NCBI GenBank assembly: GCA_030606585.1
Contig: JAUWGD010000002.1
Location: forward strand, 1-36,792
Direction of reading: 5' to 3'
DNA: 36,792 nt
DNA from: Dehalococcoidales bacterium
Lineage (GTDB): Bacteria > Chloroflexota > Dehalococcoidia > Dehalococcoidales > RBG-16-60-22
Below the pieces are notes generated by a model, which had not been told where the DNA came from, did not search any database, and saw only the letters and a program-made list of their open reading frames with translations. This document shows positions 8,011 through 16,232 of the stretch, piece after piece (the stretch's first letter is position 1; each line of letters opens with the position of its first letter). The position numbers were made by a program, and so were the translations under genes.

Positions 8011-9153
8011 GTGGATCCTAGACTCTCTGAAGAACAGGAAATACTAAGAAAATCAGCCCGTGACTTCTTAACCGATAAATGCCCTAAAACGCTGGTCAGG
8101 GAAATGGAAAAGGATGAGAAAGGCTACTCGCCGGAGCTCTGGAAGGAAATAGCCGACCTGGGCTGGATGGGGCTGGCATTTCCGGAGGAGTACGGCGGCG
8201 GCGGCATGAGCTCCCTCGACCTGGCGATACTTCTCGAGGAAATGGGGCGGGTCTGCTTCCCCGGGCCATTTTTCTCCACCGTGATTTGTGGGGGCTTGCC
8301 CATCCTGGATGCCGGAAGCGACGCACAAAAACGGAAGTACCTGCCCGATATTATCAGCGGTAAAACTATCTTTACCCTGGCACTGACCGAGGCCAGCGGT
8401 AAATACGATGCCGCCTCCGTTAAAGTTAAGGCTACTGCGGAGAATGGAAATTATATCATCAACGGCACCAAGCTTTTCATCCCCGACGCTAATGTCGCCG
8501 ACTATATTCTCTGCGTGGCCAGGACCGATGATAAGGCAAAAAAGCCCGAAGACGGCATAACCGTTTTTATAGTTGATGCAAAGAGCCAGGGTATCAGCAC
8601 CACCGTGCTGAAGACAATCGCCCGGGACAAACAATGCGAGGTGGTTTTCAACGGGGTAAAAGTGCCCAAAGAAAATATCCTCGGTGAATTAAACCAGGGT
8701 TGGGGCGATGTGCAGAAGATAATTGAACGCGCCGCCATCGCCAAGAGCTGTGAGATGCTGGGGGGCATGGAGATGGTACTGGATATGACGGTGGCCTATG
8801 TCAAAGAAAGAGTACAGTTTGATGTCCCTGTCGGTGTTTTCCAGGCAGTACAGCACCATTGTGTCTATATGCTGGTAGAGGTTGAAGGCTCCAGGGCAAC
8901 TGCTTATGAGGCAGCCTGGAGGTTAAGTACCGGGCGCCCCTACTCCAGTGAAGCCGCTATAACCAAGGCCTGGGTAAGCGATGCCTACCAGCGTGTCGTC
9001 GCTCTGGGTACGCAATCGCACGGGGGTGTGTCTATCATGGAGGACCATGACCTGCCATTATATTTCCGGCGGGCCAAGGCCGCCGAACTTGCCTTTGGTG
9101 ATGCTCGTTTTCATAGAAAAACGGTAGCCCGGAATCTCGGGTTCAAGGTATAG
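8011..9153 (+). CDS. Acyl-CoA dehydrogenase family protein, subunit 2 (catalytic-Glu subunit)
   Basis: A 380-residue protein starting at GTG 8011 (GGAAAGGAG upstream), 21 nt after its partner. It keeps Glu239 in IIERAAIA, at the place of the isovaleryl-CoA dehydrogenase base. It also keeps ERVQFDVPVGVFQAVQH (266-282), the FAD-contacting 'R-x-QF' motif, and HGGVSIMEDHDLPLYFRRA near the C-terminus. The FAD loop is degenerate (ALTEASGKYD in place of TEPxxGSD). Paired genes of this sort encode heterotetrameric acyl-CoA dehydrogenases in steroid degradation (the mycobacterial ChsE1-ChsE2 type), each with half of the active site. Electrons would pass to an electron-transfer flavoprotein, which is not encoded in this window. 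Confidence 0.88.
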   Translation: MDPRLSEEQEILRKSARDFLTDKCPKTLVREMEKDEKGYSPELWKEIADLGWMGLAFPEEYGGGGMSSLDLAILLEEMGRVCFPGPFFSTVICGGLPILDAGSDAQKRKYLPDIISGKTIFTLALTEASGKYDAASVKVKATAENGNYIINGTKLFIPDANVADYILCVARTDDKAKKPEDGITVFIVDAKSQGISTTVLKTIARDKQCEVVFNGVKVPKENILGELNQGWGDVQKIIERAAIAKSCEMLGGMEMVLDMTVAYVKERVQFDVPVGVFQAVQHHCVYMLVEVEGSRATAYEAAWRLSTGRPYSSEAAITKAWVSDAYQRVVALGTQSHGGVSIMEDHDLPLYFRRAKAAELAFGDARFHRKTVARNLGFKV

Positions 9154-9236
9154 TAAATAACTTGATTTTTAACCGGATGGGTATTAAAATCACGTTGCCA
9201 TAAAGATAAAGGTTATCTCGGCAAAGGAGGGGTCTA

Positions 9237-10457
9237 ATGTCGAAATTCGCGGTACGACCTTTCGGCGGGCCGGAGGCGGTCGACTGGTCGGAGAGGATAA
9301 ACACCACCCGCATGAGGGAGGAAAGGCTGGCCAAAGCCCAGGCTTCCCTGAAGAAGCACGGTATAGCCGCCTGCCTGCTAATGCGTCCCGAGAACATGCG
9401 TTACGTGACCAGCACCAAAGCGGTAAATTTTATCGACCAGCTCAGATACACGGTAGCTTTTGCGGACCACGACCCCATAGTCTACGAGCTGCCCCCCGGC
9501 AACCTCTTCGGGGTGTGCCCCTGGGTTAAGCCGGAGAACCTCAAACTCGCTATCCTGTGGGCCGATGAAGCCTGCGGTCCGGCGGCCACCTGGGAAAGGG
9601 CCCAGAAATTCGCCCGGTCCATCAAGCAGGACTTGAAAGAAAAGGGCCTCGAAAAAGAAAAACTGGGCATTGATAAACTCGATGAACCCGGTCAGCAGGC
9701 GCTCAGGGAGGCCGGTATCGAGACCGTCGACGTTATGACGGCGATGCTGGAGGCGAGGGCGGTAAAGACAGAGGACGAGATTAACTGTATTATGATGGCG
9801 GTAGCCATATCCGAGGTCGGCTGGTACGCCCTTTACGAGGCTCTCAAGCCGGGTGTCCTGGGTCGGGACCTCATTGCCGCGGCTAATAAAGCCATGTACA
9901 GCGCCGGGGCTGAAGACGTCTGGGGAGTCCTGGGAGGCGCGCGCAACACCGGTATCGTACAGGTGGGCGATGTCATTACCGTGGACTTCTGCCGTATTAC
10001 CTACCTGGGATACAATACCTGTTATTACCGCAACATCATTTGCGGCCGCAAGCCCAACCAGAAAGAGATGGACATGCACAAACGGAGCTACGAACGGGTG
10101 TACAACGTCATCGAAGCTATCAAGCCCGGGGTCTCCACCGCCGACGTCGCCAAGCACTGGCTGCCCGCCAAGGACAGGGGCTACCCCACCGAGGAGTATA
10201 CCTGGTGCGAGGACTTAGCCCACGGCCTGGGCCTGTGGCTCTACGAATACCCCACCATCAACCGGCTCTGGTCGTTCGATTACCCCATGACGCTGGAAAA
10301 GGGCATGACCATGGCAGTAGAAGCCATGGAGGCTGACCCGGCGGTCGGCAGGACCAAACTCGAAGAGATGATAGTTATCGGCGATGAAGGCGCCGAGATT
10401 ATGACCAAGATGCCCGTCAAGGACATGATGATAGCAAGTCCCATAATCATAGCCTGA
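9237..10457 (+). CDS. M24-fold protein (Xaa-Pro aminopeptidase / creatinase-like)
   Basis: A 406-residue protein with an N-terminal creatinase-like domain (about residues 25-165) and a C-terminal pita-bread domain. M24 peptidases bind two metals through Asp, Asp, His, Glu, Glu. Here Asp250 (TVDFCR), His329 (AHGLGLW), Glu362 (VEAMEAD) and Glu376/377 are present, but the second Asp, in the 'GYxxDxxR' motif, is Cys262 (GYNTCYYR). It may bind a single metal or none, as in creatinase, so a non-peptidase reaction is possible. It sits in the middle of an acyl-CoA operon (83 nt after the dehydrogenase pair), where a peptidase has no obvious task. The ribosome site AAAGGAGGGG is strong. Confidence 0.82.
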   Translation: MSKFAVRPFGGPEAVDWSERINTTRMREERLAKAQASLKKHGIAACLLMRPENMRYVTSTKAVNFIDQLRYTVAFADHDPIVYELPPGNLFGVCPWVKPENLKLAILWADEACGPAATWERAQKFARSIKQDLKEKGLEKEKLGIDKLDEPGQQALREAGIETVDVMTAMLEARAVKTEDEINCIMMAVAISEVGWYALYEALKPGVLGRDLIAAANKAMYSAGAEDVWGVLGGARNTGIVQVGDVITVDFCRITYLGYNTCYYRNIICGRKPNQKEMDMHKRSYERVYNVIEAIKPGVSTADVAKHWLPAKDRGYPTEEYTWCEDLAHGLGLWLYEYPTINRLWSFDYPMTLEKGMTMAVEAMEADPAVGRTKLEEMIVIGDEGAEIMTKMPVKDMMIASPIIIA

Positions 10458-10507
10458 CAAGCCCAACAGAGGCTTAAAGAATTGGATTTTAAAAAGGAGG
10501 TACTTTC

Positions 10508-11905
10508 ATGACTTACTCACAGGTTCCCAAGAGTTGGGATGGTGAAGCTGATGTTATCGTAGTTGGTGGTGGCAATACCGGTATACCGGCCGCCATTACG
10601 GCATACGACAAGGGAGCCAAGGTAATAGTGCTGGAGGCTTCTGGCGGTATGGCCAGTAGTCTGGCCATGATTGCCGGGGGAACGCCGTTTACCGGTACCG
10701 ACCTGCAGAAAGCCGAGGGTATTGAGGATTCCCCTGACAAACTGTATGAGGAAGCCGTCAAGGTTAGCGGTGGCGACCCGGAGCTCTGGAGAGCACTGGC
10801 AGACCGTCAGGAGGAAGTCTACGAATGGCTTAAATCCCTGGGTGCCAAACCAGAAAAAGTACTTCTGGCGCCGGGACACAAAGTAAGACGCTCTATTAAA
10901 TTTGAAGGCCATGGCCCCGCTCTCTGCAACATTCTCCGGAACGCCCTGAAAAAGTCGGGGATTGATGTCCGGTACAAGCATCGCGCCAGAAAACTGATCG
11001 TCGATAACGGCCGGGTCATCGGCATCACTGCCGAGTCTGGTGACAAAACTAATAGCTTCAAGGCCAGGAAAGCGGTTATTCTCGCCACCGGTGGCTTTTG
11101 TCAAAACTTGGACATCGTGAAGGAGTTTGGGCCGCAGTATGCTGATTTAGTTCCCACAGCGCCTAAAACCCATCAGGGTGACGGCCTGAAAATGGCTATG
11201 GGCATCGGCGCAGGGACGGATGGTCTGGGCTTGGCAGTATGTCCGTCCATGCCCGTAGGCGCCGAGACTCTTCAATTCGTAAATGCGGGCATACAGGGCG
11301 GCATTACCGTGGACAGGTACGGGAAGAGATTCGGTAATGAGGCGACAGAAGAACTAGGCACCTACACTGAAAAGCATAAGATATGTCTGGATCATGACCC
11401 AACCGGTCTGCACATTACTGTTTCCGACCAGGCGATAAAGGACCTCAATGAGCCGCCATCAACCACTACTCGCGAACCGATTTACAGGGTAGACACTATT
11501 GAGGAACTGGAGAAACAGCTCGGCATTCCCGCCGGAAACCTGAAGGCGACCGTTGACGAGTATAACTCGGATATCAAGAAGTACGGTTATGACAGGAAGT
11601 TCGGCCGGCGCCTGCAAGGAATGTACTGGCCGGATTTGCCGGTGATGAAACTGGATCACCCTCCGTTCTATGCTGTTAAAAACAAGATTTGCCTGACTTC
11701 GATGAAGGGCGGCTTGAAAATCAACGCGAAGTGCCAGATAATCGACCAGTTCGGCGATGTTATTCCAGGACTCTACGCAGCCGGGGAGATAGCCGGAGGC
11801 TTGGAGCGCATACCCCACCATTACTACACCGGAAGAATGACGATGCAAGCCTTCACCCAGGGAAGAATCGCCGGAGATGTTGCCGCCGACGAACCCGGCA
11901 GCTAG
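10508..11905 (+). CDS. FAD-dependent oxidoreductase (fumarate reductase / 3-ketosteroid dehydrogenase-like)
   Basis: A 465-residue flavoprotein of the FAD_binding_2 family. The dinucleotide-binding motif VVGGGNTG lies at residues 18-25, a second FAD segment AVILATGGF at about 193, and the C-terminal GLYAAGEIAGGL closes the FAD site. Family members reduce or oxidise carbon-carbon double bonds next to a carbonyl (fumarate, urocanate, 3-ketosteroids). No haem or flavinylation motif is apparent, nor a secretion signal, so a cytoplasmic enoate reductase or dehydrogenase is likely. AAAAAGGAGG precedes the ATG. It is placed between the M24-like and CoA-transferase genes of the operon. Substrate not identifiable from the sequence. 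Confidence 0.85.
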   Translation: MTYSQVPKSWDGEADVIVVGGGNTGIPAAITAYDKGAKVIVLEASGGMASSLAMIAGGTPFTGTDLQKAEGIEDSPDKLYEEAVKVSGGDPELWRALADRQEEVYEWLKSLGAKPEKVLLAPGHKVRRSIKFEGHGPALCNILRNALKKSGIDVRYKHRARKLIVDNGRVIGITAESGDKTNSFKARKAVILATGGFCQNLDIVKEFGPQYADLVPTAPKTHQGDGLKMAMGIGAGTDGLGLAVCPSMPVGAETLQFVNAGIQGGITVDRYGKRFGNEATEELGTYTEKHKICLDHDPTGLHITVSDQAIKDLNEPPSTTTREPIYRVDTIEELEKQLGIPAGNLKATVDEYNSDIKKYGYDRKFGRRLQGMYWPDLPVMKLDHPPFYAVKNKICLTSMKGGLKINAKCQIIDQFGDVIPGLYAAGEIAGGLERIPHHYYTGRMTMQAFTQGRIAGDVAADEPGS

Positions 11906-11967
11906 GCATCCGTATAAAACTCACGCACCACCGGACATTTGAGGCGAGATAAAGAATTAAGATAATA

Positions 11968-13329
11968 ATGAAGTGGCAGGATAAGTACCGCGATAAGTTA
12001 ATAACGGCCAAAGAAGCGGCTGGACTGATAACCTCCGGCTCTGATGTCATCTTTGCCATGATGGACCAGCCCAAGGACATCATGGTAGAAACCGCCAATC
12101 GGGCCGGTGAGCTGGAGAATGTGACTTTAACCTCTCATTGGGTAGAGGATTTCCCTTTCCTCCACCCCAGCCAGTACCCTGAAATGGAAAAGGCGTTCCG
12201 TATCGTAGACCCCATGACCCTGAGGACCACCCGGGAAGAGATACGCAACAAGAAAATAGACTGGCAGCCGACCGTCTTCGGGCTGAGCAACGGCGAAAGG
12301 CAGCAGGACCCCGGCAGGGGGAGATTATACCACTATAAAGACATCTTCTACTTCAAGCTCACCCCTCCCGATGAAAACGGCCGCTGCAGCTTCGGGCCGC
12401 ATCCCTGGTACACGCCCACCGTTTGCCGGACCGCCAGGGTAAAAGTCGCCGAAATCGACCCGCGTCTTACGTGGGTTCACGGTGAATATGTCAACATAGA
12501 CGACATCGACTATCTTGTCGAAGCGCCCGATGAGGCAGACCTCAGGGGCAAGGAAATCCTGGGCATGACGCCGTCTGACGAAGAGTGGGAGCTATCCCAG
12601 GTCATCGGCGCCAATGCCGCCTCCCTGGTCAACGACGGCGATACCGTACAGATTGGCGTGGGCACCGCCGCCGAAGCGATTATGGGCTTCATGGCTGAGA
12701 AAAATGACCTCGGTATCGATAGCGAGGTAATCTATTCCCAGACGATAGACCTGGTCAAGCGCGGCGTTATCACCGGAAAATATAAAACCCATGACACCGG
12801 GCAGGTAACCGCCGCCAACCTCCAGCTCTACGGCTATGACAATCCCATAAGCATCGAGTCCCGCGAATATGTCAGAGACAACCCGGCATTTTTATTCCGG
12901 GATATCTCCACGCAGTGCAGCGTCCCCAGAATCGCCGCGCAGGAAAATATGGTAGCTATCAATAACATCCTGACGGTTGACCTCCTGGGACAGGTTGTCA
13001 TTACTCATCTCGGCTCAACTCCGATTACCGGTCCCGGGGGACAGGTGGACTTCTGCGTCGGCGCGCATTATTCCAAAGGTGGTCGCTCCATATCCATGTT
13101 GAAGTCGACCGCGCTGGACGGGAAGGTATCGCGGATAGTGCCAAAGTTCGATGCCGGCACGGTGATAATGATTCCCATGGTTTACCTCGACTACCTGGTT
13201 ACCGAATATGGAATCGCCAACCTCGACTGCAAGAGCCGGCGGGAGAGGGCAGAGGCTGTTATCTCGGTAGCCCACCCCGATTTCCGGGATGAGTTGAGGC
13301 AAGCCGCCAAGGAAATGTTCTACCCGTAG
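11968..13329 (+). CDS. 4-hydroxybutyrate / acetate CoA-transferase family protein
   Basis: A 453-residue acetyl-CoA hydrolase/transferase-family enzyme, which moves CoA from acetyl-CoA or another donor to a carboxylate. Typical segments are GDTVQIGVGTAAEA (224-237), the E253-containing DSEVIYSQ (candidate catalytic Glu of the 'HTE' motif), then ENMVAINN, VDLLGQV, GPGGQVDFCVGA, KSTALDGKVSRIVP and YLVTEYGIANL. This C-terminal signature is that of AbfT/Cat2-like transferases. A 4-hydroxybutyryl-CoA dehydratase and an iron alcohol dehydrogenase follow in the same operon, which supports 4-hydroxybutyrate or a similar hydroxy-acid as substrate. The start at ATG 11968 has no strong ribosome site, unlike its neighbours; translation may depend on coupling. 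Confidence 0.85.
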   Translation: MKWQDKYRDKLITAKEAAGLITSGSDVIFAMMDQPKDIMVETANRAGELENVTLTSHWVEDFPFLHPSQYPEMEKAFRIVDPMTLRTTREEIRNKKIDWQPTVFGLSNGERQQDPGRGRLYHYKDIFYFKLTPPDENGRCSFGPHPWYTPTVCRTARVKVAEIDPRLTWVHGEYVNIDDIDYLVEAPDEADLRGKEILGMTPSDEEWELSQVIGANAASLVNDGDTVQIGVGTAAEAIMGFMAEKNDLGIDSEVIYSQTIDLVKRGVITGKYKTHDTGQVTAANLQLYGYDNPISIESREYVRDNPAFLFRDISTQCSVPRIAAQENMVAINNILTVDLLGQVVITHLGSTPITGPGGQVDFCVGAHYSKGGRSISMLKSTALDGKVSRIVPKFDAGTVIMIPMVYLDYLVTEYGIANLDCKSRRERAEAVISVAHPDFRDELRQAAKEMFYP

Positions 13330-13369
13330 TATTATGACACGAGGTGTTATAGTGCTAATATATAAAGGT

Positions 13370-13415
13370 GTAATTATTATATGGTTAAAATCAGTACCCG
13401 GGTTAATATAATTAC
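13370..13415 (+). promoter_or_regulatory. Inverted repeat in the 129-bp gap before the first FAD/Fe-S trio
   Basis: Perfect 8-bp arms GTAATTAT (13370-13377) and ATAATTAC (13408-13415) flank a central palindrome ACCCGGGT (13396-13403). This is the longest gap in the operon before the repeat at 20431. No convincing -35/-10 pair is seen. It may be an operator or an RNA structure that separates the CoA-transferase from the flavoprotein trio. Confidence 0.25.
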
Positions 13416-13458
13416 CTGAGAATTATTTACCTGTTAAAAACTGAGGAGGTAGGAAATA

Positions 13459-14919
13459 GTGCAGATAAAACAAAAGTTAACCAAGATAGTCGGTGCCGCA
13501 AATGTTTCCGACGACCCCGGAGCACTTCTATCTTATTCCAGGGACTGTAGTCTCAGTACTCCTCGCATGCCCAATTACATAGCCAGACCGAAGAATACGG
13601 AAGAGGTGCAGGCTGTCATCAAGCTGGCCAACGAAAGCGGGGTACCGGTCGTCCCCTGCAGTTCGGGCATACACTTCTACGGAAACACCATTCCCAATAT
13701 GGGCGGTATTGTGCTGGATATGAGGAGGATGAACAAAATTCTGGACGTCGACCTGGACAATAAAATGGTGCGGGTCGAGCCCGGCGTTACCTGGGGGCAA
13801 TTGCAAGCAGAAACGGCGAAGTATAAAATGATGGGCCTCGGTCCGCTGCTGCCCCACCCCCTCAAGTCCGTGCTGACCAGCCACCTGGAAAGGGAACCGA
13901 TGCTGATACCCAAGTTCGAGTATGCCGGCAGCATGGTAACCGTGGAAGTGGTCTTCGCCGACGGCCAGGCGTTCCGAACCGGTTCAGCCTGCGTGCCCGG
14001 TTTTCCCGATAAAAGCATGGCTGAGGGTGTTAATCCCGGTGGACCGGGTTATCTGTCTTATCAGTGGCTCGTTCAGGGTGCTCAGGGAACTATGGGAGTG
14101 GTAACCTGGGCAAAGGTCAAGATGGCACCCAAGCCCAGGATAGACAAGACATTCTTCATTCCATTTGAACAGCTCGATGACGCCGTACAGATGGTTTACA
14201 GCATACAGCGGCGTATGATAGGTGAAGAATGCCTCATATTGAATGACGTAAACCTGGCCGCTATCCTGGCCAAGAAGTGGCCCGCGGATTATGAAAATCT
14301 CAAGAGAGTACTGGCGCCCTGGACCGTTATCCTGGTCTCCGGCGGCGGATGGAGACGCCCCGAAGAAAAAATAGAATACGAGGAAGACGGGCTGCGCGAA
14401 GCGGCTGCCGAACTGCATATCCCTGAACTGCCGACATCGCTGCCCGGGCTGCCCGGTATTGAAAGAGAACTCCCGGGAATCCTGCGCAATGCCTGGCCTG
14501 AGAAAAAGCCCTACTGGAAGTTTGCCGCCAAAGGTGCTTCTCAGGATGTTTTCTTTTATACGACGATGGACCGGGCATCCGAATTTACCCAGGTCCTGAG
14601 CCAGGTAGCTGCCGAAAGTGGCTATTGTATCGACGATATTGGCGTCTATGTACAACCCATGGAGTACGGACGTTCCTGTCACTTTGAATGCAGCTTCCCC
14701 TACAACCCGAACAATGGCGATGAAGTGGCGATAGTCAGTAACCTGTACGCCGAGGCTGCCGAGACCGCACTTGGTCTGGGCGGTTATTTCTCCAGACCGT
14801 ACGGCATCATAGCCGATATGGTCTACGAAAGAGCCGGGGGTTATTCAGCTGCTATGAAAAAAGTCAAGAAAATACTCGACCCCAATAATATCATGTCGCC
14901 CGGCAGACTATGCTTCTAG
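13459..14919 (+). CDS. FAD-binding oxidoreductase A of trio 1 (PCMH/VAO fold, GlcD-like)
   Basis: A 486-residue flavoprotein of the PCMH/VAO superfamily (glycolate oxidase GlcD, alkyl-DHAP synthase, 4-cresol dehydrogenase). The FAD-pyrophosphate loop is at 63-76 (VPVVPCSSGIHFYG) and the second FAD segment VRVEPGVTWGQL at 104-115. The C-terminus ILDPNNIMSPGRLCF is the standard family ending. GTG 13459 is the start, 8 nt after GAGGAGGT. It is followed within 31 nt by a CCG-type Fe-S protein and then a second, different FAD protein. This matches the two-flavoprotein plus Fe-S plan of GlcDEF. It is paralogous and nearly equal in length to the 31477-30014 protein. Oxidation of a hydroxy-acid or a benzylic/phenolic group is likely; the substrate is unknown. 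Confidence 0.87.
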   Translation: MQIKQKLTKIVGAANVSDDPGALLSYSRDCSLSTPRMPNYIARPKNTEEVQAVIKLANESGVPVVPCSSGIHFYGNTIPNMGGIVLDMRRMNKILDVDLDNKMVRVEPGVTWGQLQAETAKYKMMGLGPLLPHPLKSVLTSHLEREPMLIPKFEYAGSMVTVEVVFADGQAFRTGSACVPGFPDKSMAEGVNPGGPGYLSYQWLVQGAQGTMGVVTWAKVKMAPKPRIDKTFFIPFEQLDDAVQMVYSIQRRMIGEECLILNDVNLAAILAKKWPADYENLKRVLAPWTVILVSGGGWRRPEEKIEYEEDGLREAAAELHIPELPTSLPGLPGIERELPGILRNAWPEKKPYWKFAAKGASQDVFFYTTMDRASEFTQVLSQVAAESGYCIDDIGVYVQPMEYGRSCHFECSFPYNPNNGDEVAIVSNLYAEAAETALGLGGYFSRPYGIIADMVYERAGGYSAAMKKVKKILDPNNIMSPGRLCF

Positions 14920-14950
14920 TTCAAATTAGATAATGTAAGTAGGTGAAAAA

Positions 14951-16210
14951 ATGTTGAAAGTTGAAGAATATAAGCATCAAGCATCGACATGTGTCAGGTG
15001 CAGCTACTGCAAGATGGTCGACCTTAACTGGGTAAAAAGCAGCCGGTTTTCACGACAGTGCCCGATTGACGTGAGATACAGATACAATCTTTATTCAGGT
15101 CACGGGCTCCTCCACGCGGCCCTGGCCGAGCTGGACGGCAAGCTGGACTTTACCCCGAAGCTCATGGACGCCCTGTGGCACTGCACACTTTGCGGCGGCT
15201 GCGATATAAGGTGTAAAAGGAACCTGGATGTAGAGGTACTCCAGGTAATCGAGACGCTGAGATGCCGGTGTGTCGAACAGGGGAACACCCTGCCCGAGCA
15301 CAAGATGCTGGCCGCTAATGTAAAGAAAAGCCACAATATATACGGCGCCGCCCACGGAACCCGCTTCAAATGGATGCCGAAAGACGTCAAGCCGGCTGCC
15401 AAAGCGGACATTCTCTATTTCGTCGGCGACCCGTCGTGTTACCGGCACCCGGAAATTGCCCAGGCTACCGTAACGCTGCTGAGCAAAGCCGGGATTAAGT
15501 TCATGGTACTGAAGGACGAATGGAGCAGCGGCCACGAACTGTTCGCCACGGCTCAACTGGAACTGGCGAAAGAAATGGCGGAGCATAATATTCAAGCCAT
15601 CAAGAACTCCGGCGTCAAGACGGTAATAACCAGCGACGCCGAAGCCTACAAGACACTCAAGGTGGACTATCCTAAGATTCTGGAAAAGTCCACTGAGGAT
15701 ATGCCTTATACCGTCCTGCACATCACGGAATATATAGACCAGCTGATGCAAGACGGTAAAATAAAGTTCAACCGGAAAGTCGCCATGAAGGTAACCTACC
15801 ATGACCCCTGCAACCTCGGCCGACTCGCCGACCCGTGGTATCACTGGGAACCGAAGTATGAATCGCCGAACATCGCCGTGGGTAAAAAGTGGCGGCGCGG
15901 GTACGACGGCATTTATGAGCCGCCGCGGAATATTCTCAAAGGGATAAGGGGAATAGAGCTTATCGAAATGGACAGGCACCATGATAATGCCTGGTGCTGC
16001 GGCTACGGCGGCGGTGTCGGGGTGGCTTTCCCTGACGACGCTATGTGGACGGCCGGTGAGCGGACGGAAGAAGCCCAACTAACCGGCGCCGAGGCCATAG
16101 TAAGCTGCTGTCCCAACTGTAAGGACATCCTCGGTCAGGCCGCTGAGGCGGATAGTACCGGGATGAAAGTTTATGATATTACCGAAGTAATGCTTCGGGC
16201 AATCAGGTAG
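14951..16210 (+). CDS. Fe-S protein of trio 1 (GlcF/HdrD-like, one CCG domain degenerate)
   Basis: A 419-residue electron-transfer protein. Two N-terminal cubane cluster motifs are visible: Cys14, 17, 20, 37 and Cys78, 81, 84, 88. Two CCG-type domains should follow. The C-terminal one is intact (HDPC287, CC349-350, CC386-387-x2-C390). In the N-terminal one only Cys163 remains: the CCG is DEWSSGHELF and the distal CxxC is TSDAEAY. The paralogue at 29979-28708 keeps all of these. Such proteins carry electrons from flavoprotein subunits to quinone or to a heterodisulfide-like centre. It lies between the two FAD genes of the trio, with gaps of 31 and 22 nt, so one complex is expected. AGGTGA precedes the ATG. 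Confidence 0.88.
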   Translation: MLKVEEYKHQASTCVRCSYCKMVDLNWVKSSRFSRQCPIDVRYRYNLYSGHGLLHAALAELDGKLDFTPKLMDALWHCTLCGGCDIRCKRNLDVEVLQVIETLRCRCVEQGNTLPEHKMLAANVKKSHNIYGAAHGTRFKWMPKDVKPAAKADILYFVGDPSCYRHPEIAQATVTLLSKAGIKFMVLKDEWSSGHELFATAQLELAKEMAEHNIQAIKNSGVKTVITSDAEAYKTLKVDYPKILEKSTEDMPYTVLHITEYIDQLMQDGKIKFNRKVAMKVTYHDPCNLGRLADPWYHWEPKYESPNIAVGKKWRRGYDGIYEPPRNILKGIRGIELIEMDRHHDNAWCCGYGGGVGVAFPDDAMWTAGERTEEAQLTGAEAIVSCCPNCKDILGQAAEADSTGMKVYDITEVMLRAIR

Positions 16211-16232
16211 AATAAGATTAAAGGAGATAACG

